Shown piece after piece: positions 52,313 to 59,938 of a stretch of DNA of 64,000 nt. The notes under the pieces were generated by a model. That model made no database searches. It had not been told where the DNA came from and saw only the letters and a list, made by a program, of their open reading frames with translations. Each line of letters begins with the position of its first letter. Position 1 is the stretch's first letter. The translations under genes and the position numbers were made by a program. Source of the DNA: DASSUW01 sp963849695 (lineage in GTDB: Bacteria > Actinomycetota > Thermoleophilia > Solirubrobacterales > Solirubrobacteraceae); assembly GCA_963849695.1 (NCBI GenBank), contig CAWKIT010000011.1, positions 310,001-374,000 on the forward strand, given 5' to 3'.

Positions 52313-52797
52313 GCCGGCACCTCGATCACCTCGCCGTCCGCGGTGAGGACGGCGGGCACGTCGCGCACGCCGGCCGCCCGGGCCTGCTCGGTGGCGGTCT
52401 CGAGCCGCTCGCGCGTGCCGCGCAGCTCGGCGCCCTTGATCACCGCGGCGGGGTGCAGCTCGCAGGCGGCCGCCGCGAGCAGCACGTTGTCGCGCTCGCT
52501 CAGGTCGCGCCCGGCCGCGAACGCCTGCCGGAAGGCGGCGAGGCTGAACGCGACCGCCCGGCCGATCTGCTTCGCGTAGGTCGCGGCCAGCATCGCCCAC
52601 TCGCTGTCGGCCGGGAACGGGTCGGGCCAGCGGAGCGCCTGCAGCTGCTGGCGCGCGGCCGCGCGCTCGACGTCCTCGCGGTAGGCGGCGACCTCCTCCT
52701 GGCAGCGGAACGGGCCGACCTCGCCCAGCCGCACCGGCACCCACTCCGGCACTTCGCCGAGCACCTGGTTGACGCGCTCGGCGGCGAGGTACGCCAC
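52309..52797 (-). CDS. DsbA-family / 2-hydroxychromene isomerase-like protein, start unclear
   Basis: Thioredoxin-fold helical insertion type: YLAAERVNQVLGEVPEWVPV, LQALRWPDPFPADSEWAMLA, AFSLAAFRQAFAAGRDLSER, AAVIKGAELRGTRERLETAT, then VRDVPAVLTADGEVIEV with the cis-Pro. The first strand expected of this family, HFYFDLASP, is encoded directly upstream in frame (52798-52824), but between the in-frame stop at 52846 and GTG 52797 there is no ATG, GTG or TTG; CTG 52809 is the only near-start. Either an unusual start or a sequence error hides the true N-terminus. No CxxC is seen, so thiol oxidation is unlikely. Lpd ends 38 bases upstream of GTG. Confidence 0.7.
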   Translation of the reverse strand: MAYLAAERVNQVLGEVPEWVPVRLGEVGPFRCQEEVAAYREDVERAAARQQLQALRWPDPFPADSEWAMLAATYAKQIGRAVAFSLAAFRQAFAAGRDLSERDNVLLAAAACELHPAAVIKGAELRGTRERLETATEQARAAGVRDVPAVLTADGEVIEVPA

Positions 52798-52834
52798 TGG
52801 AGACGCCAGGTCGAAATAGAAGTGCGGCTGCGTG

Positions 52835-54220
52835 CTAACCGTGGATCAGCCAGCCGTCGGCGGCCCGTGCGGCCTCCATCACTGCCTCGGACAGCGTCGG
52901 GTGCCCGTGGATGATGCGCGCGATCTCGGGGTAGCCGCCCTCGAGCGCCTTCGCGTTCACGAGCTCCTGGATCAGCTCGGTCGCGCGCGAGCCGATGATG
53001 TGGCCGCCGACCATCTCGCCGTACTTCTTGTCGCCGATCACCTTGACGACGCCGCCGCGGTCGCCGTAGACGGTGCCGCCGCCGACGGCGCCGTACTGCA
53101 CCTTGCCGACGGTGACGTCGAGCCCCTGCTCGCGCGCCTGCTCCTCGGTCAGCCCGAAGGAGCCGACGTTGGGGGTGCAGAAGGTGGCGCGCGGGATGTC
53201 GATGTACTCGATCGGATGGGTCTCGAGGCCCGCCGCGTCCTCGACCGCGATCACACCCTCGTCGGACGCCTTGTGGGCGAGCGCCGGGCCGAGCACGAGG
53301 TCCCCGATCGCGTACACGCCCTTGACCGAGGTGCGCAGCGCGCCGTCGACCTCTATGAGTCCGTTGTCGTCGAGCTTGACGCCGGCCTCCTCGAGCCCGA
53401 GGCCCTCGATGTCGGGGCCGCGGCCGGCGGCGATGACGAACCAGTCGACCTCGGCGTTCTCGTCGCCGAACGAGAAGCTCACCTTGTCGTCGGAGCTCTT
53501 GACGTTCTCGACCAGCGTGCCGGTGTGGATCGTCATGTTCTGCTTCGCGAGCGTCCGACCGGCCACCTTGGAGATGTCGGCGTCCTCGGTCGGCAGCACG
53601 CGGTCGAGCGCCTCGAACAGCAGCACCTCGGTGCCCAGCCGCCCGTACGCGGAGGCGATCTCGGCGCCGGAGGCGCCCGCGCCGACGACTGCGATCTTGG
53701 CCGGCAGCTCCTCGAGCGCCCACGCCTCCTCGGTGCCGATCACGCGGCCGCCGAACTCGGTTCCGGGGATCGGCTTGGGAATCGAGCCGGTCGCCAGGAC
53801 CACGCACTTGGTGGCCTCGATCTCGGTTCCGTCGAAGTTGCCGCCGACCTTGACGTTGCCGTCGGAGGTCACCGAGCCGAAGCCCTCGATGTAGTCGATC
53901 TTGTTCTTCTTGAACAGCCCGCCGACGCCGCCGGTGAGTGTCTTGATGACCTTCCCGCGGCGTTCCATGACGGCGCCGAAGTCGACGCTCCGGCCATCGA
54001 CCGAGATCCCGAAGTCGCCCGCCTCCTCGATCTCGGTGAGGATGTCCGCCGTCCGCAGGACCGCCTTCGCCGGGATGCAGGCGTAGTTCAGACAGCGCCC
54101 GCCGATCGTGTCCTTCTCGATCACGGCGGTCTTCATCCCGAGCTGGGCGGCGCGGATCGCGGCGACGTATCCGCCGGGTCCCGAGCCGATGACGATGCAG
54201 TCGTAGGAGGATTCGGGCAT
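52835..54220 (-). CDS. lpd: Dihydrolipoamide dehydrogenase (E3)
   Basis: FAD disulfide reductase that re-oxidises lipoyl groups of the E2 chains with NAD+. CIVIGSGPGGYVAAIRAAQL (about 8-27) binds FAD; GGRCLNYACIPAKAV (about 40-54) holds the redox cysteine pair (a Tyr-Ala variant of CLNVGC); VVGAGASGAEIASAYGRLG (about 178-196) binds NAD; YAIGDLVLGPALAHKASDEG contacts FAD; HGHPTLSEAV near the C-terminus carries the catalytic His. 461 residues. It lies in the pdhAB region and is the only E3 in the window, so both E1/E2 sets probably share it. Confidence 0.96.
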   Translation of the reverse strand: MPESSYDCIVIGSGPGGYVAAIRAAQLGMKTAVIEKDTIGGRCLNYACIPAKAVLRTADILTEIEEAGDFGISVDGRSVDFGAVMERRGKVIKTLTGGVGGLFKKNKIDYIEGFGSVTSDGNVKVGGNFDGTEIEATKCVVLATGSIPKPIPGTEFGGRVIGTEEAWALEELPAKIAVVGAGASGAEIASAYGRLGTEVLLFEALDRVLPTEDADISKVAGRTLAKQNMTIHTGTLVENVKSSDDKVSFSFGDENAEVDWFVIAAGRGPDIEGLGLEEAGVKLDDNGLIEVDGALRTSVKGVYAIGDLVLGPALAHKASDEGVIAVEDAAGLETHPIEYIDIPRATFCTPNVGSFGLTEEQAREQGLDVTVGKVQYGAVGGGTVYGDRGGVVKVIGDKKYGEMVGGHIIGSRATELIQELVNAKALEGGYPEIARIIHGHPTLSEAVMEAARAADGWLIHG

Positions 54221-54232
54221 GGGCGCCGCAGG

Positions 54233-54685
54233 CTAGCGGAGGCGATCTTCAGGCGGTTTGCGCTTCGGCAGCTGGATGCGCGCCATCTGGCGGATCAGCA
54301 GGTAGAACAGCGGGCCGGTCACCGCCATCACGGTCACCGCCAGCACGACCGCCCATGCGTCGCCCGCGCGCAGCAGGGAGAGCAGCGCCCCGACGAAGGT
54401 GATGGCGAGCATGACCTCGAAGCCGAGCACCGCCCAGTACTTGAGGCGCCACATGCCGATCGCGGCGGCGGCCATCACCGCCACGAACACGAGCCCGCCT
54501 GCCACCGGCCGCTCACCGTCGACCTCCCAGCCGGCGAGGATGAGGACGAGGTTCGCGACCGCGAACACGGCGGCGAGCGCGGCCGAGACCACGATCGGCC
54601 ACGGCCGCTCGCCGGGTGCGAGCGGGACGAGCGCCTCCCGCGCCGCCTCGTCGCGCTCGCGCGACCGTGCATAGCCTCGCGCCAT
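54233..54685 (-). CDS. Four-helix membrane protein, unknown function
   Basis: A 150-residue integral membrane protein: basic/acidic N-terminus (ARGYARSRERDEAAREALVP), then four helices (about 30-49, 60-77, 82-102, 108-128) and a charged end (QMARIQLPKRKPPEDRLR). No family recognised. ATG 54685 places the first helix at residue 30. It ends 12 bases before the Lpd start, in the same direction, so it may be the first gene of the lpd transcript. Confidence 0.65.
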   Translation of the reverse strand: MARGYARSRERDEAAREALVPLAPGERPWPIVVSAALAAVFAVANLVLILAGWEVDGERPVAGGLVFVAVMAAAAIGMWRLKYWAVLGFEVMLAITFVGALLSLLRAGDAWAVVLAVTVMAVTGPLFYLLIRQMARIQLPKRKPPEDRLR

Positions 54686-54755
54686 GGCGCCGCCCCCAGG
54701 GGTGGTCGTCGCCCCCGGCCGCGGAGGGCGGCTCGGCGCCGCTCCCGCGCGTCGC

Positions 54756-55386
54756 TTACGCGCGCGCCGTGCCAACCGGTGCCTCCAGCGCGGCCCGCAG
54801 GTCTCGCGCCGCCGCCGCGGGATCGTCGGCCTCGGTGATCGCGCGGACGACGACGATCCGGTTCGCGCCGCGCTCGACCACCTCGCCGACGTTCGTGGCG
54901 TCGATGCCGCCGATCGCGAACCACGGCTTGGCGACCGAGCGGGCGGCGTAGCTCACGTATCCGAGCCCCGCGGCCGGGCGGCCCGGCTTGGTCGGCGTCG
55001 CGTGCACCGGGCCGACCGCGAGGTAGTCGACGTCGGGGTCGGCCTCGGCCGCGTCCGCCTGCTCCGGCGCGTGCGTCGAGCGGCCGACGATCCGCTCCGG
55101 GCCGACCAGCGCGCGGGCCTGCGCCGGCGAAGCGTCGTCCTGGCCGACGTGCACGCCGTCGGCGCCGCATGCCTCCACGAGGTCGGGCCGGTCGTTGAGG
55201 ATGAAGAGCGCGCCCGCCTCCCGAAAGGCGCGCGCCGCGGCCACCAGGCCGCTCGTCGTCGAGCGTCTTGTCGCGCAGCTGCAGCAGGTCGACCCCGCCG
55301 CGCACCGCCGCCTGCAGCCACTCACGCGGCCGGGCGTCGCACACGAGGTACAGGCGGGCGGTCGCGAGGCGCTCGCGTGAGCTCAT
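54756..55386 (-). CDS. thiE: Thiamine-phosphate synthase (one-base frame break)
   Basis: Joins the thiazole and pyrimidine halves to give thiamine phosphate. ATG 55386 gives RLYLVCDARPREWLQAAVRG, GVDLLQLRDKTLDDE; then base 55251 breaks the frame. Removing it continues as GLVAAARAFREAGALFILND, RPDLVEACGADGVHVGQDDA with the Asp that holds Mg, YLAVGPVHATPTKPGRPAAG and FAIGGIDATNVGEVVERGAN. The repaired 209 residues are normal for ThiE. It is divergent from the riboswitch-controlled thiO-thiS-thiG set, which makes the thiazole half. Confidence 0.88.
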
Positions 55387-55420
55387 CGGAGCTGAGTCTG
55401 GCAGCTACCATTCGGGAGGA

Positions 55421-55508
55421 ACCAACGGGAGCCCGCACACGGGCTGAGAGGGCGGCAGCGGGCCGCCGACCGTCGAACCTGATCCGGGTAGTACCGGCGT
55501 AGGGAGGC
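55421..55508 (+). promoter_or_regulatory. TPP (thiamine pyrophosphate) riboswitch
   Basis: Leader RNA of the thi operon that shuts expression when TPP is abundant. Conserved pieces in order: CGGGAGCCC...CACACGGGCTGAGAGGG (pyrimidine-sensing arm containing CTGAGA), then CCGTCGAACCTGATCCGG and GTAGTACCGGCGTAGGGAGG (pyrophosphate-sensing arm). The final AGGGAGG at 55501-55506 is both the closing helix and the likely ribosome-binding sequence of thiO, so ligand binding would hide the SD: translational control is likely. Confidence 0.95.
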
Positions 55509-55519
55509 AATGTCCGGCA

Positions 55520-56635
55520 GTGACCTCGAGCAGCTTTGACCTCGCCATAGCGGGTGGCGGGGCGATCGGCATGGCCTGCGCGTGGCGCGCGGCCGGCCGC
55601 GGCCTGCGCACCGTGGTGATCGACGCCGGCGAGCCCGGCGCCTGGGAGGTGGCCGCCGGCATGCTCGCGCCCGTGGCCGAGGCCGAGCCCGGCGACGCCC
55701 CCGCGATCGAGCTCGGTCTGCGCGCCGCGCGCGGGTTCGCCGCGTTCTGCGCCGACCTCGCCGAGGCCTCGGGCGAGGATCCCGGCTACCGCCGGACCGG
55801 GACCTTGCTGGTCGCGCGCGACCGCGACGAGGCCGAGGCGCTCGAGCGCGCGCTCGCCTTCCGGCGCGAGCTCGGCCTCGAGGTCGAGCGATTGCGCCCG
55901 AGCCAGGCGCGCCGTGTCGAGCCCGCGCTGGCGCCGACCGTCCGCCTCGCGCTCGACGTCCCCGGCGACCACTCGGTCGACCCCCGCCGTCTGGTGACCG
56001 CGCTCACGACCGCGTTCGAGCGCACCGGCGGCACGATCCGCCGCGCGCGGGTCGCAGCGGTCGAGACCGACGACGGCCGCGTCACCGGCCTCCGCCTCGA
56101 CACCGGCGAGGTCGTGCGGGCGCACCAAGTGCTCGTCGCGACCGGCACCGGCACGGTCGAGGCGCCGGACCGCATCCCCGTCCGCCCCGTCAAGGGCCAG
56201 GTCCTGCGACTGCGCGACCCGCGCGGGCCCGGGCTGATCGACCGCACGGTGCGTGGCCCGGACTGCTACCTCGTCCCGCGCGCCGACGGCGGCTACGTCT
56301 TGGGCGCCACGATGGAGGAGCGCGGCCACGACAGGGCACCGACCGCCGGCGGCGTGTACGAGCTGCTGCGGGACATGAGCGAGATCGTGCCGGGCGTGCT
56401 CGAGCTCGAGATCGAGGAGCTCGCCGCCGGGCTGCGCCCCGCCACGCCCGACAACCTGCCGGCGGTCGGCCCGGGCACGGTCGAGGGACTGCTGTGGGCG
56501 GCCGGCCACTTCCGCAACGGCATCCTGCTCACCCCACTGACCGCCGACCTGATCGCCGCCGCCGCGACCGGCGAGCCGCTGCCCGAGTGGGCGGCGCTCG
56601 TCGATCCCCGCCGCTTCGCGAAGGTGCCGGCATGA
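55520..56635 (+). CDS. thiO: Glycine oxidase for thiazole synthesis
   Basis: FAD amino-acid oxidase that converts glycine to the imine needed by ThiG in aerobic thiamine synthesis. DLAIAGGGAIGMACAWRAAG (about 7-26) binds FAD; VAAGMLAP follows the flavin; DVPGDHSVDPRRLVTALTTA (about 148-167); VRPVKGQVLRL; a C-terminal AGLRPATPDNLPAVGP and AAGHFRNGILLTP with the Arg-type substrate contact. 371 residues. GTG 55520 is 13 bases after GGGAGG; an ATG at 55510 leads to an immediate stop. The gene overlaps thiS by four bases. Confidence 0.92.
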   Translation: MTSSSFDLAIAGGGAIGMACAWRAAGRGLRTVVIDAGEPGAWEVAAGMLAPVAEAEPGDAPAIELGLRAARGFAAFCADLAEASGEDPGYRRTGTLLVARDRDEAEALERALAFRRELGLEVERLRPSQARRVEPALAPTVRLALDVPGDHSVDPRRLVTALTTAFERTGGTIRRARVAAVETDDGRVTGLRLDTGEVVRAHQVLVATGTGTVEAPDRIPVRPVKGQVLRLRDPRGPGLIDRTVRGPDCYLVPRADGGYVLGATMEERGHDRAPTAGGVYELLRDMSEIVPGVLELEIEELAAGLRPATPDNLPAVGPGTVEGLLWAAGHFRNGILLTPLTADLIAAAATGEPLPEWAALVDPRRFAKVPA

Positions 56636-56838
56636 GAGTGCTGCTCAACGGGGCCGAAGCCGAGCTCACGGACGGCGCGACGGTGCAGGCCGCGATCGGC
56701 GCGCTCGACCTGCCGGCCTCCGGGCGCGGCGTCGCGGTTGCCGTCGACGCCGAGGTGGTGCCGCGCACCGAGTGGGAGACGCACGAGCTGACAGAGGGCG
56801 CGCGGGTCGAGGTCCTGCGCGCGATCCAGGGAGGCTGA
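56632..56838 (+). CDS. thiS: Sulfur-carrier protein
   Basis: Ubiquitin-like carrier that delivers sulfur as a C-terminal thiocarboxylate to ThiG. 68 residues: MRVLLNGAEAELTDGATVQA, then VAVAVDAEVVPRTEWETHEL, ending EVLRAIQGG with the required Gly-Gly. ATG overlaps the thiO stop (ATGA). Its adenylating enzyme ThiF is not in the window. Confidence 0.95.
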   Translation: MRVLLNGAEAELTDGATVQAAIGALDLPASGRGVAVAVDAEVVPRTEWETHELTEGARVEVLRAIQGG

Positions 56839-56840
56839 AC

Positions 56841-57629
56841 TTGGCGACGACCGACGTATCCGCGGATCCGCTGACCATCGCCGGCACCGAGCTGCGCTCG
56901 CGACTGCTGCTCGGCACCGGCGGCTTCCGCTCGCTCGACGCGCTCGCGGCCGCGATCGAGGCCTCGCAGGCCGAGCTGGTGACGGTCGCCCTCCGCCGCA
57001 TCGATCCCGGCCAGCGGGGCTCGATCGTCGGCGTCCTCGACGCCGCCGGCGTCCGCCTGCTCCCCAACACAGCCGGCTGCTTCACCGCGCGCGACGCCGT
57101 CCTCACGGCCAAGCTCGCAAGAGAAGCCTTCGAGACCGACTGGATCAAGCTCGAGGTGATCGGCGACGAGCGCACGCTGCTGCCCGACGCGCCCGCGCTG
57201 CTCGAGGCCGCCGAGGAGCTCGTCGACGACGGCTTCACCGTGCTGCCGTACACCAACGACGACCCGATCCTCGCGCGCCGGCTGGAGGACGTCGGCTGCG
57301 CGGCCGTGATGCCGCTCGGCTCGCCGATCGGCTCCGGCATGGGCCTGCTCAACACCTACAACCTGCGCCTGATCCGCGAGCGGGCCGAGGTGCCGGTGAT
57401 CCTCGACGCCGGCGTCGGCACGGCGTCCGACGCCGCGCTGGCGATGGAGCTCGGCTACGACGGCGTCCTGTGCGCGAGCGCGATCTCGCGCGCCGAGGAT
57501 CCGGTCGCCATGGCGCACGCGATCCGGCTCGCCACCGAGGGCGGCCGGCTCGCCTACCGGGCCGGCCGCATCCCGCGCCGGCTGTACGCGCAGGCCTCCA
57601 CCCCCGAAGCGGGCGTGGCGGAGTTCTGA
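56841..57629 (+). CDS. thiG: Thiazole synthase
   Basis: TIM-barrel enzyme that builds the thiazole ring from DXP, the glycine imine and ThiS-bound sulfur. RSRLLLGTGGFRSLDALAAA (about 19-38), TVALRRIDPG, PNTAGCFTARDAV, WIKLEVIGDERTLLPD with the Schiff-base Lys (near 98), YTNDDPILARRLEDVGCAAV, MPLGSPIGSGMGLLN, VILDAGVGTASDAALAMELG. 262 residues. TTG 56841 is two bases after the thiS stop with GGGAGG at 56829-56834 within the thiS end. Confidence 0.95.
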   Translation: MATTDVSADPLTIAGTELRSRLLLGTGGFRSLDALAAAIEASQAELVTVALRRIDPGQRGSIVGVLDAAGVRLLPNTAGCFTARDAVLTAKLAREAFETDWIKLEVIGDERTLLPDAPALLEAAEELVDDGFTVLPYTNDDPILARRLEDVGCAAVMPLGSPIGSGMGLLNTYNLRLIRERAEVPVILDAGVGTASDAALAMELGYDGVLCASAISRAEDPVAMAHAIRLATEGGRLAYRAGRIPRRLYAQASTPEAGVAEF

Positions 57630-57666
57630 GCACCGGATCCACCCCACCGACGCCGAAGGATCGACC

Positions 57667-58515
57667 GTGATGGGTGGATCCGGCACGTATCCGTACACGC
57701 TGCTCGACGTCTTCACCGACCAGCCGCTGGCCGGCAACGGGCTCGCGGTCGTGCACGAAGCCGACGACGTCGACGACGCGACCATGCTCGCGTTCGCGAA
57801 GGAGACCAGGCTCGTCGAGACGACGTTCGTGCAGACGTCGGACGTCGCCGACTACCGCAACCGGATCTGGACGCCTGCCACGGAGATCCCGTTCGCCGGC
57901 CATCCCTCGCTCGGCACGGCCGTCGCGGTCGCCCTCCAGCGAGGCGAGGAGGAAGCCGAGTACCGACAGCAGACGCAGGCCGGGATCCAGCCCGTATCCG
58001 TCCGCCGCGACGGCGATCGCGCGTACGCGTCGATCCTGCAGGAGCCGGCGCAGTTCGGCGCCGAGCTCGATCCCGCAGAGGTCACCGCCGCCGTCGGGCT
58101 GCGGCCCGAGGACGCCCACCCGTCGCTGGAGCCCCAGCACGTGAGCACCGGCCTCGCCACCATCATCGCGCCGCTGCGCGACGCCGGAGCCGTCAGCCGC
58201 GCCCGCAAGGACCAGGCCGCTGTCGCCGCGCTCGCCGGAGGCACCTTCAACCTCTACCTCTGCGCGGCGAACGGCGAGACCGCCCGCGCCCGCTCGTTCC
58301 CCAGCGAGCTCGACGGCGAGGACCCGGCCACCGGATCGGCGGCCGGGCCGCTGCTCGCCTACCTGAATGCCCGCACCGGGCTCGAGCGCGTCGAGGTCAC
58401 CCAGGGCGTCGAGATCGGCCGCCCGAGCCGGCTGCTCGCGCAGCTCGAGGACGGGCGCGTGCGCGTCGGCGGCGACGTCGTCGTGCTCGTCACCGGGACG
58501 CTGCGCCTGCCGTAG
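57667..58515 (+). CDS. PhzF-family isomerase/epimerase
   Basis: Diaminopimelate-epimerase-fold protein of the PhzF type (282 residues), usually an isomerase acting by proton transfer; the substrate is unknown outside phenazine pathways. YTLLDVFTDQPLAGNGLAVV (about 10-29), AKETRLVETTFV with the catalytic Glu (near 51), EIPFAGHPSLGTAVAVAL (about 73-90), and DGEDPATGSAAGPLLAYL (about 217-234) are intact. GTG 57667 or ATG 57670 start. It lies 37 bases after thiG and may be read with it; no thiamine role is known. Confidence 0.88.
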   Translation: MMGGSGTYPYTLLDVFTDQPLAGNGLAVVHEADDVDDATMLAFAKETRLVETTFVQTSDVADYRNRIWTPATEIPFAGHPSLGTAVAVALQRGEEEAEYRQQTQAGIQPVSVRRDGDRAYASILQEPAQFGAELDPAEVTAAVGLRPEDAHPSLEPQHVSTGLATIIAPLRDAGAVSRARKDQAAVAALAGGTFNLYLCAANGETARARSFPSELDGEDPATGSAAGPLLAYLNARTGLERVEVTQGVEIGRPSRLLAQLEDGRVRVGGDVVVLVTGTLRLP

Positions 58516-58892
58516 AACGCAGGTTCCAGACCTCGCGCGAGGTCAGTGAGGCCGCCAGCGCGACGAGGCCGATCGCGCTGCCGACCGCCAGCACCTCGAC
58601 CGCGCCGGTGAAGATCAGCGCCGCCAGCAAGCGGGTGCAGCGCGAAGCCGATCAAGTCGGTGGTCACGACGACGAGGTGGGGCGGCAGGCGGTCGGCCCA
58701 CACGCCGCCGATCAGCAGGAAGCCGACGAGCGGCACCGCGTGCGCGGCGAGCACGATGCCGACCTCGCTCGGCGTGCCGATCTCGGTCACGTAGAGCGCG
58801 AGCACCACGAACACGATGCGGTCGCCGATCGTGCTCGCGCTCTGGCCTGCCAGCAGGAGCCGGAAGTCGCGGTGTCCGAACAGGCCGCGCAT
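58490..58892 (-). pseudogene. Truncated MFS transporter remnant
   Basis: Begins like a major-facilitator protein: MRGLFGHRDFRLLLAGQSAS, TIGDRIVFVVLALYVTEIGT, GIVLAAHAVPLVGFLLIGGV, WADRLPPHLVVVTTDLIGF. At about 58629 the frame shifts by one base and continues ALIFTGAVEVLAVGSAIGLV, ALAASLTSREVWNLRS, which reads like the last helix and tail of an MFS protein. The repaired sequence is only 133 residues against about 400, so the central helices are gone. The best explanation is an internal deletion. The tail overlaps the PhzF end by 26 bases on the other strand. Confidence 0.7.
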
Positions 58893-58911
58893 CACCCGCC
58901 ATGATGCTCGC

Positions 58912-59382
58912 GTGACCGTCGACGAGCTGTTCGACGCCTGGGAGCGCGCGTGGTCGGGCCGCGACCCGAGCGCTTTCGCGCCGCTGTGCGCCGACGACTT
59001 CGCGTACGAGGACCCGCTGACGCCGGAGCCGCTGCAAGGCGCGTCGGCTCTCGTCGCGCACGTCCGGACGCTGTGGGAGGCGTTTCCGGACGCGCGCGTG
59101 AACGCCACCGGCGAGCGGCTGACCGACGGCCGCTACGCCTGCGCGCCCTGCAAGGTGCTCGGCACGCACCAGGGTCCGATCGGCAAGGTCACGCCGACCG
59201 GCCGTTTCGTGGTGGTGCACGCGATCGTCTACGCCGAGCTCACGGAGGACGGCCTGCTGCTGCGGGCGCGGGCCTTCTTCGATGCCTGGGGCGTCGCGAC
59301 CAGCCTCGGGGTGCTGCCGAGGCCCGGGTCCGCCGGCGAGCGTGCGTTTCTGATGCTGCGCGGCTTTGGACTACGGGGCTAG
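58912..59382 (+). CDS. SnoaL/NTF2-like small protein
   Basis: A 156-residue alpha+beta cone-fold protein: TVDELFDAWERAWSGRDPSA, FAPLCADDFAYEDPLTPEPL, ALVAHVRTLWEAFPDARVNA, CKVLGTHQGPIGKVTPTGRF, then VYAELTEDGLLLRARAFFDA. Family members are hydrolases, isomerases or ligand binders of lipophilic compounds; the pocket His/Asp pair is plausible here (DEL...HVR...HAIVYAEL). GTG 58912 is the first in-frame start that gives the complete first helix. The ~180 bases after it (59383-59562) hold only short GC hairpins. Confidence 0.75.
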   Translation: MTVDELFDAWERAWSGRDPSAFAPLCADDFAYEDPLTPEPLQGASALVAHVRTLWEAFPDARVNATGERLTDGRYACAPCKVLGTHQGPIGKVTPTGRFVVVHAIVYAELTEDGLLLRARAFFDAWGVATSLGVLPRPGSAGERAFLMLRGFGLRG

Positions 59383-59562
59383 ATCTCGATCCGCGGGCGG
59401 CGCGACACGGAGGTCTACGCAGCGAGTGGTGCCGGCGACGCCGGCCAACTGCGGCTGGGTGAGGAGGCGGCGGTGCGGCCGGCGCGGACGTCCGTCGCCG
59501 CTTCCGAGCCGCGCCGGCGGCGATTTGCCGAGCGCTCACAGCACCAGCGCCCTCGCCACCCG

Positions 59563-59934
59563 TTACCCCTCGATGGTCAGCGTCCCGGTCATCCCCGGGT
59601 GGATCGTGCACACGTAGTCGACCGTGCCGGCCTTGTCGACCGACGTCGTGAAGGTCTCGCCCTTGCCGAACAGCTCGGACTCGAAGGCGGCGCCGCTCTC
59701 GGCGACGGCGTTGTGGTCGATCGAGTCCTCGTTGGTCCAGCAGATGTCCTGGCCTGCGTCGGCGGTTGCGTCCTCGGGATCGAACTTGATGTCGACCATC
59801 TCGATCACGACCGCGCCGTCCGGGCACGCGCCCGCCGAGGCGCCCTGCTCGCCGCCGCCGTCGTCACCGCCGCAGGCGGCGAGGCCGAGGGCGAGCACCA
59901 GGATCAGGCTGAGGCCGCGCACAAGGCGTGCCAT
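59563..59934 (-). CDS. Blue copper (plastocyanin-like) lipoprotein
   Basis: Small electron-transfer cupredoxin attached to the membrane by lipid. 123 residues: lipoprotein signal ending LGLAACGG (acylated Cys near 21), a Gly/Asp-rich spacer, then VVIEMVDIKFDPEDATADAG, the first copper His in SIDHNAVAES (near 75), and the C-terminal loop VDYVCTIHPGMTG holding Cys, His and Met ligands. All four ligands are present, so a type 1 site is expected. The partner oxidase or reductase is not in the window. Confidence 0.9.
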   Translation of the reverse strand: MARLVRGLSLILVLALGLAACGGDDGGGEQGASAGACPDGAVVIEMVDIKFDPEDATADAGQDICWTNEDSIDHNAVAESGAAFESELFGKGETFTTSVDKAGTVDYVCTIHPGMTGTLTIEG

Positions 59935-59938
59935 TCAA

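Noticed and set aside
6739..55386. Programmed +1 frameshifting as the explanation for the recurring one-base breaks
   Set aside because: No common slippery sequence or downstream structure is shared by the sites, and the genes involved (thiE, NicO, LLM, kinase) are not known to use it.
59383..59562. Possible small gene between the SnoaL-like and copper-protein genes
   Set aside because: Open frames here are Arg/Pro-rich without SD or homology; they look like chance reading of GC-rich DNA.
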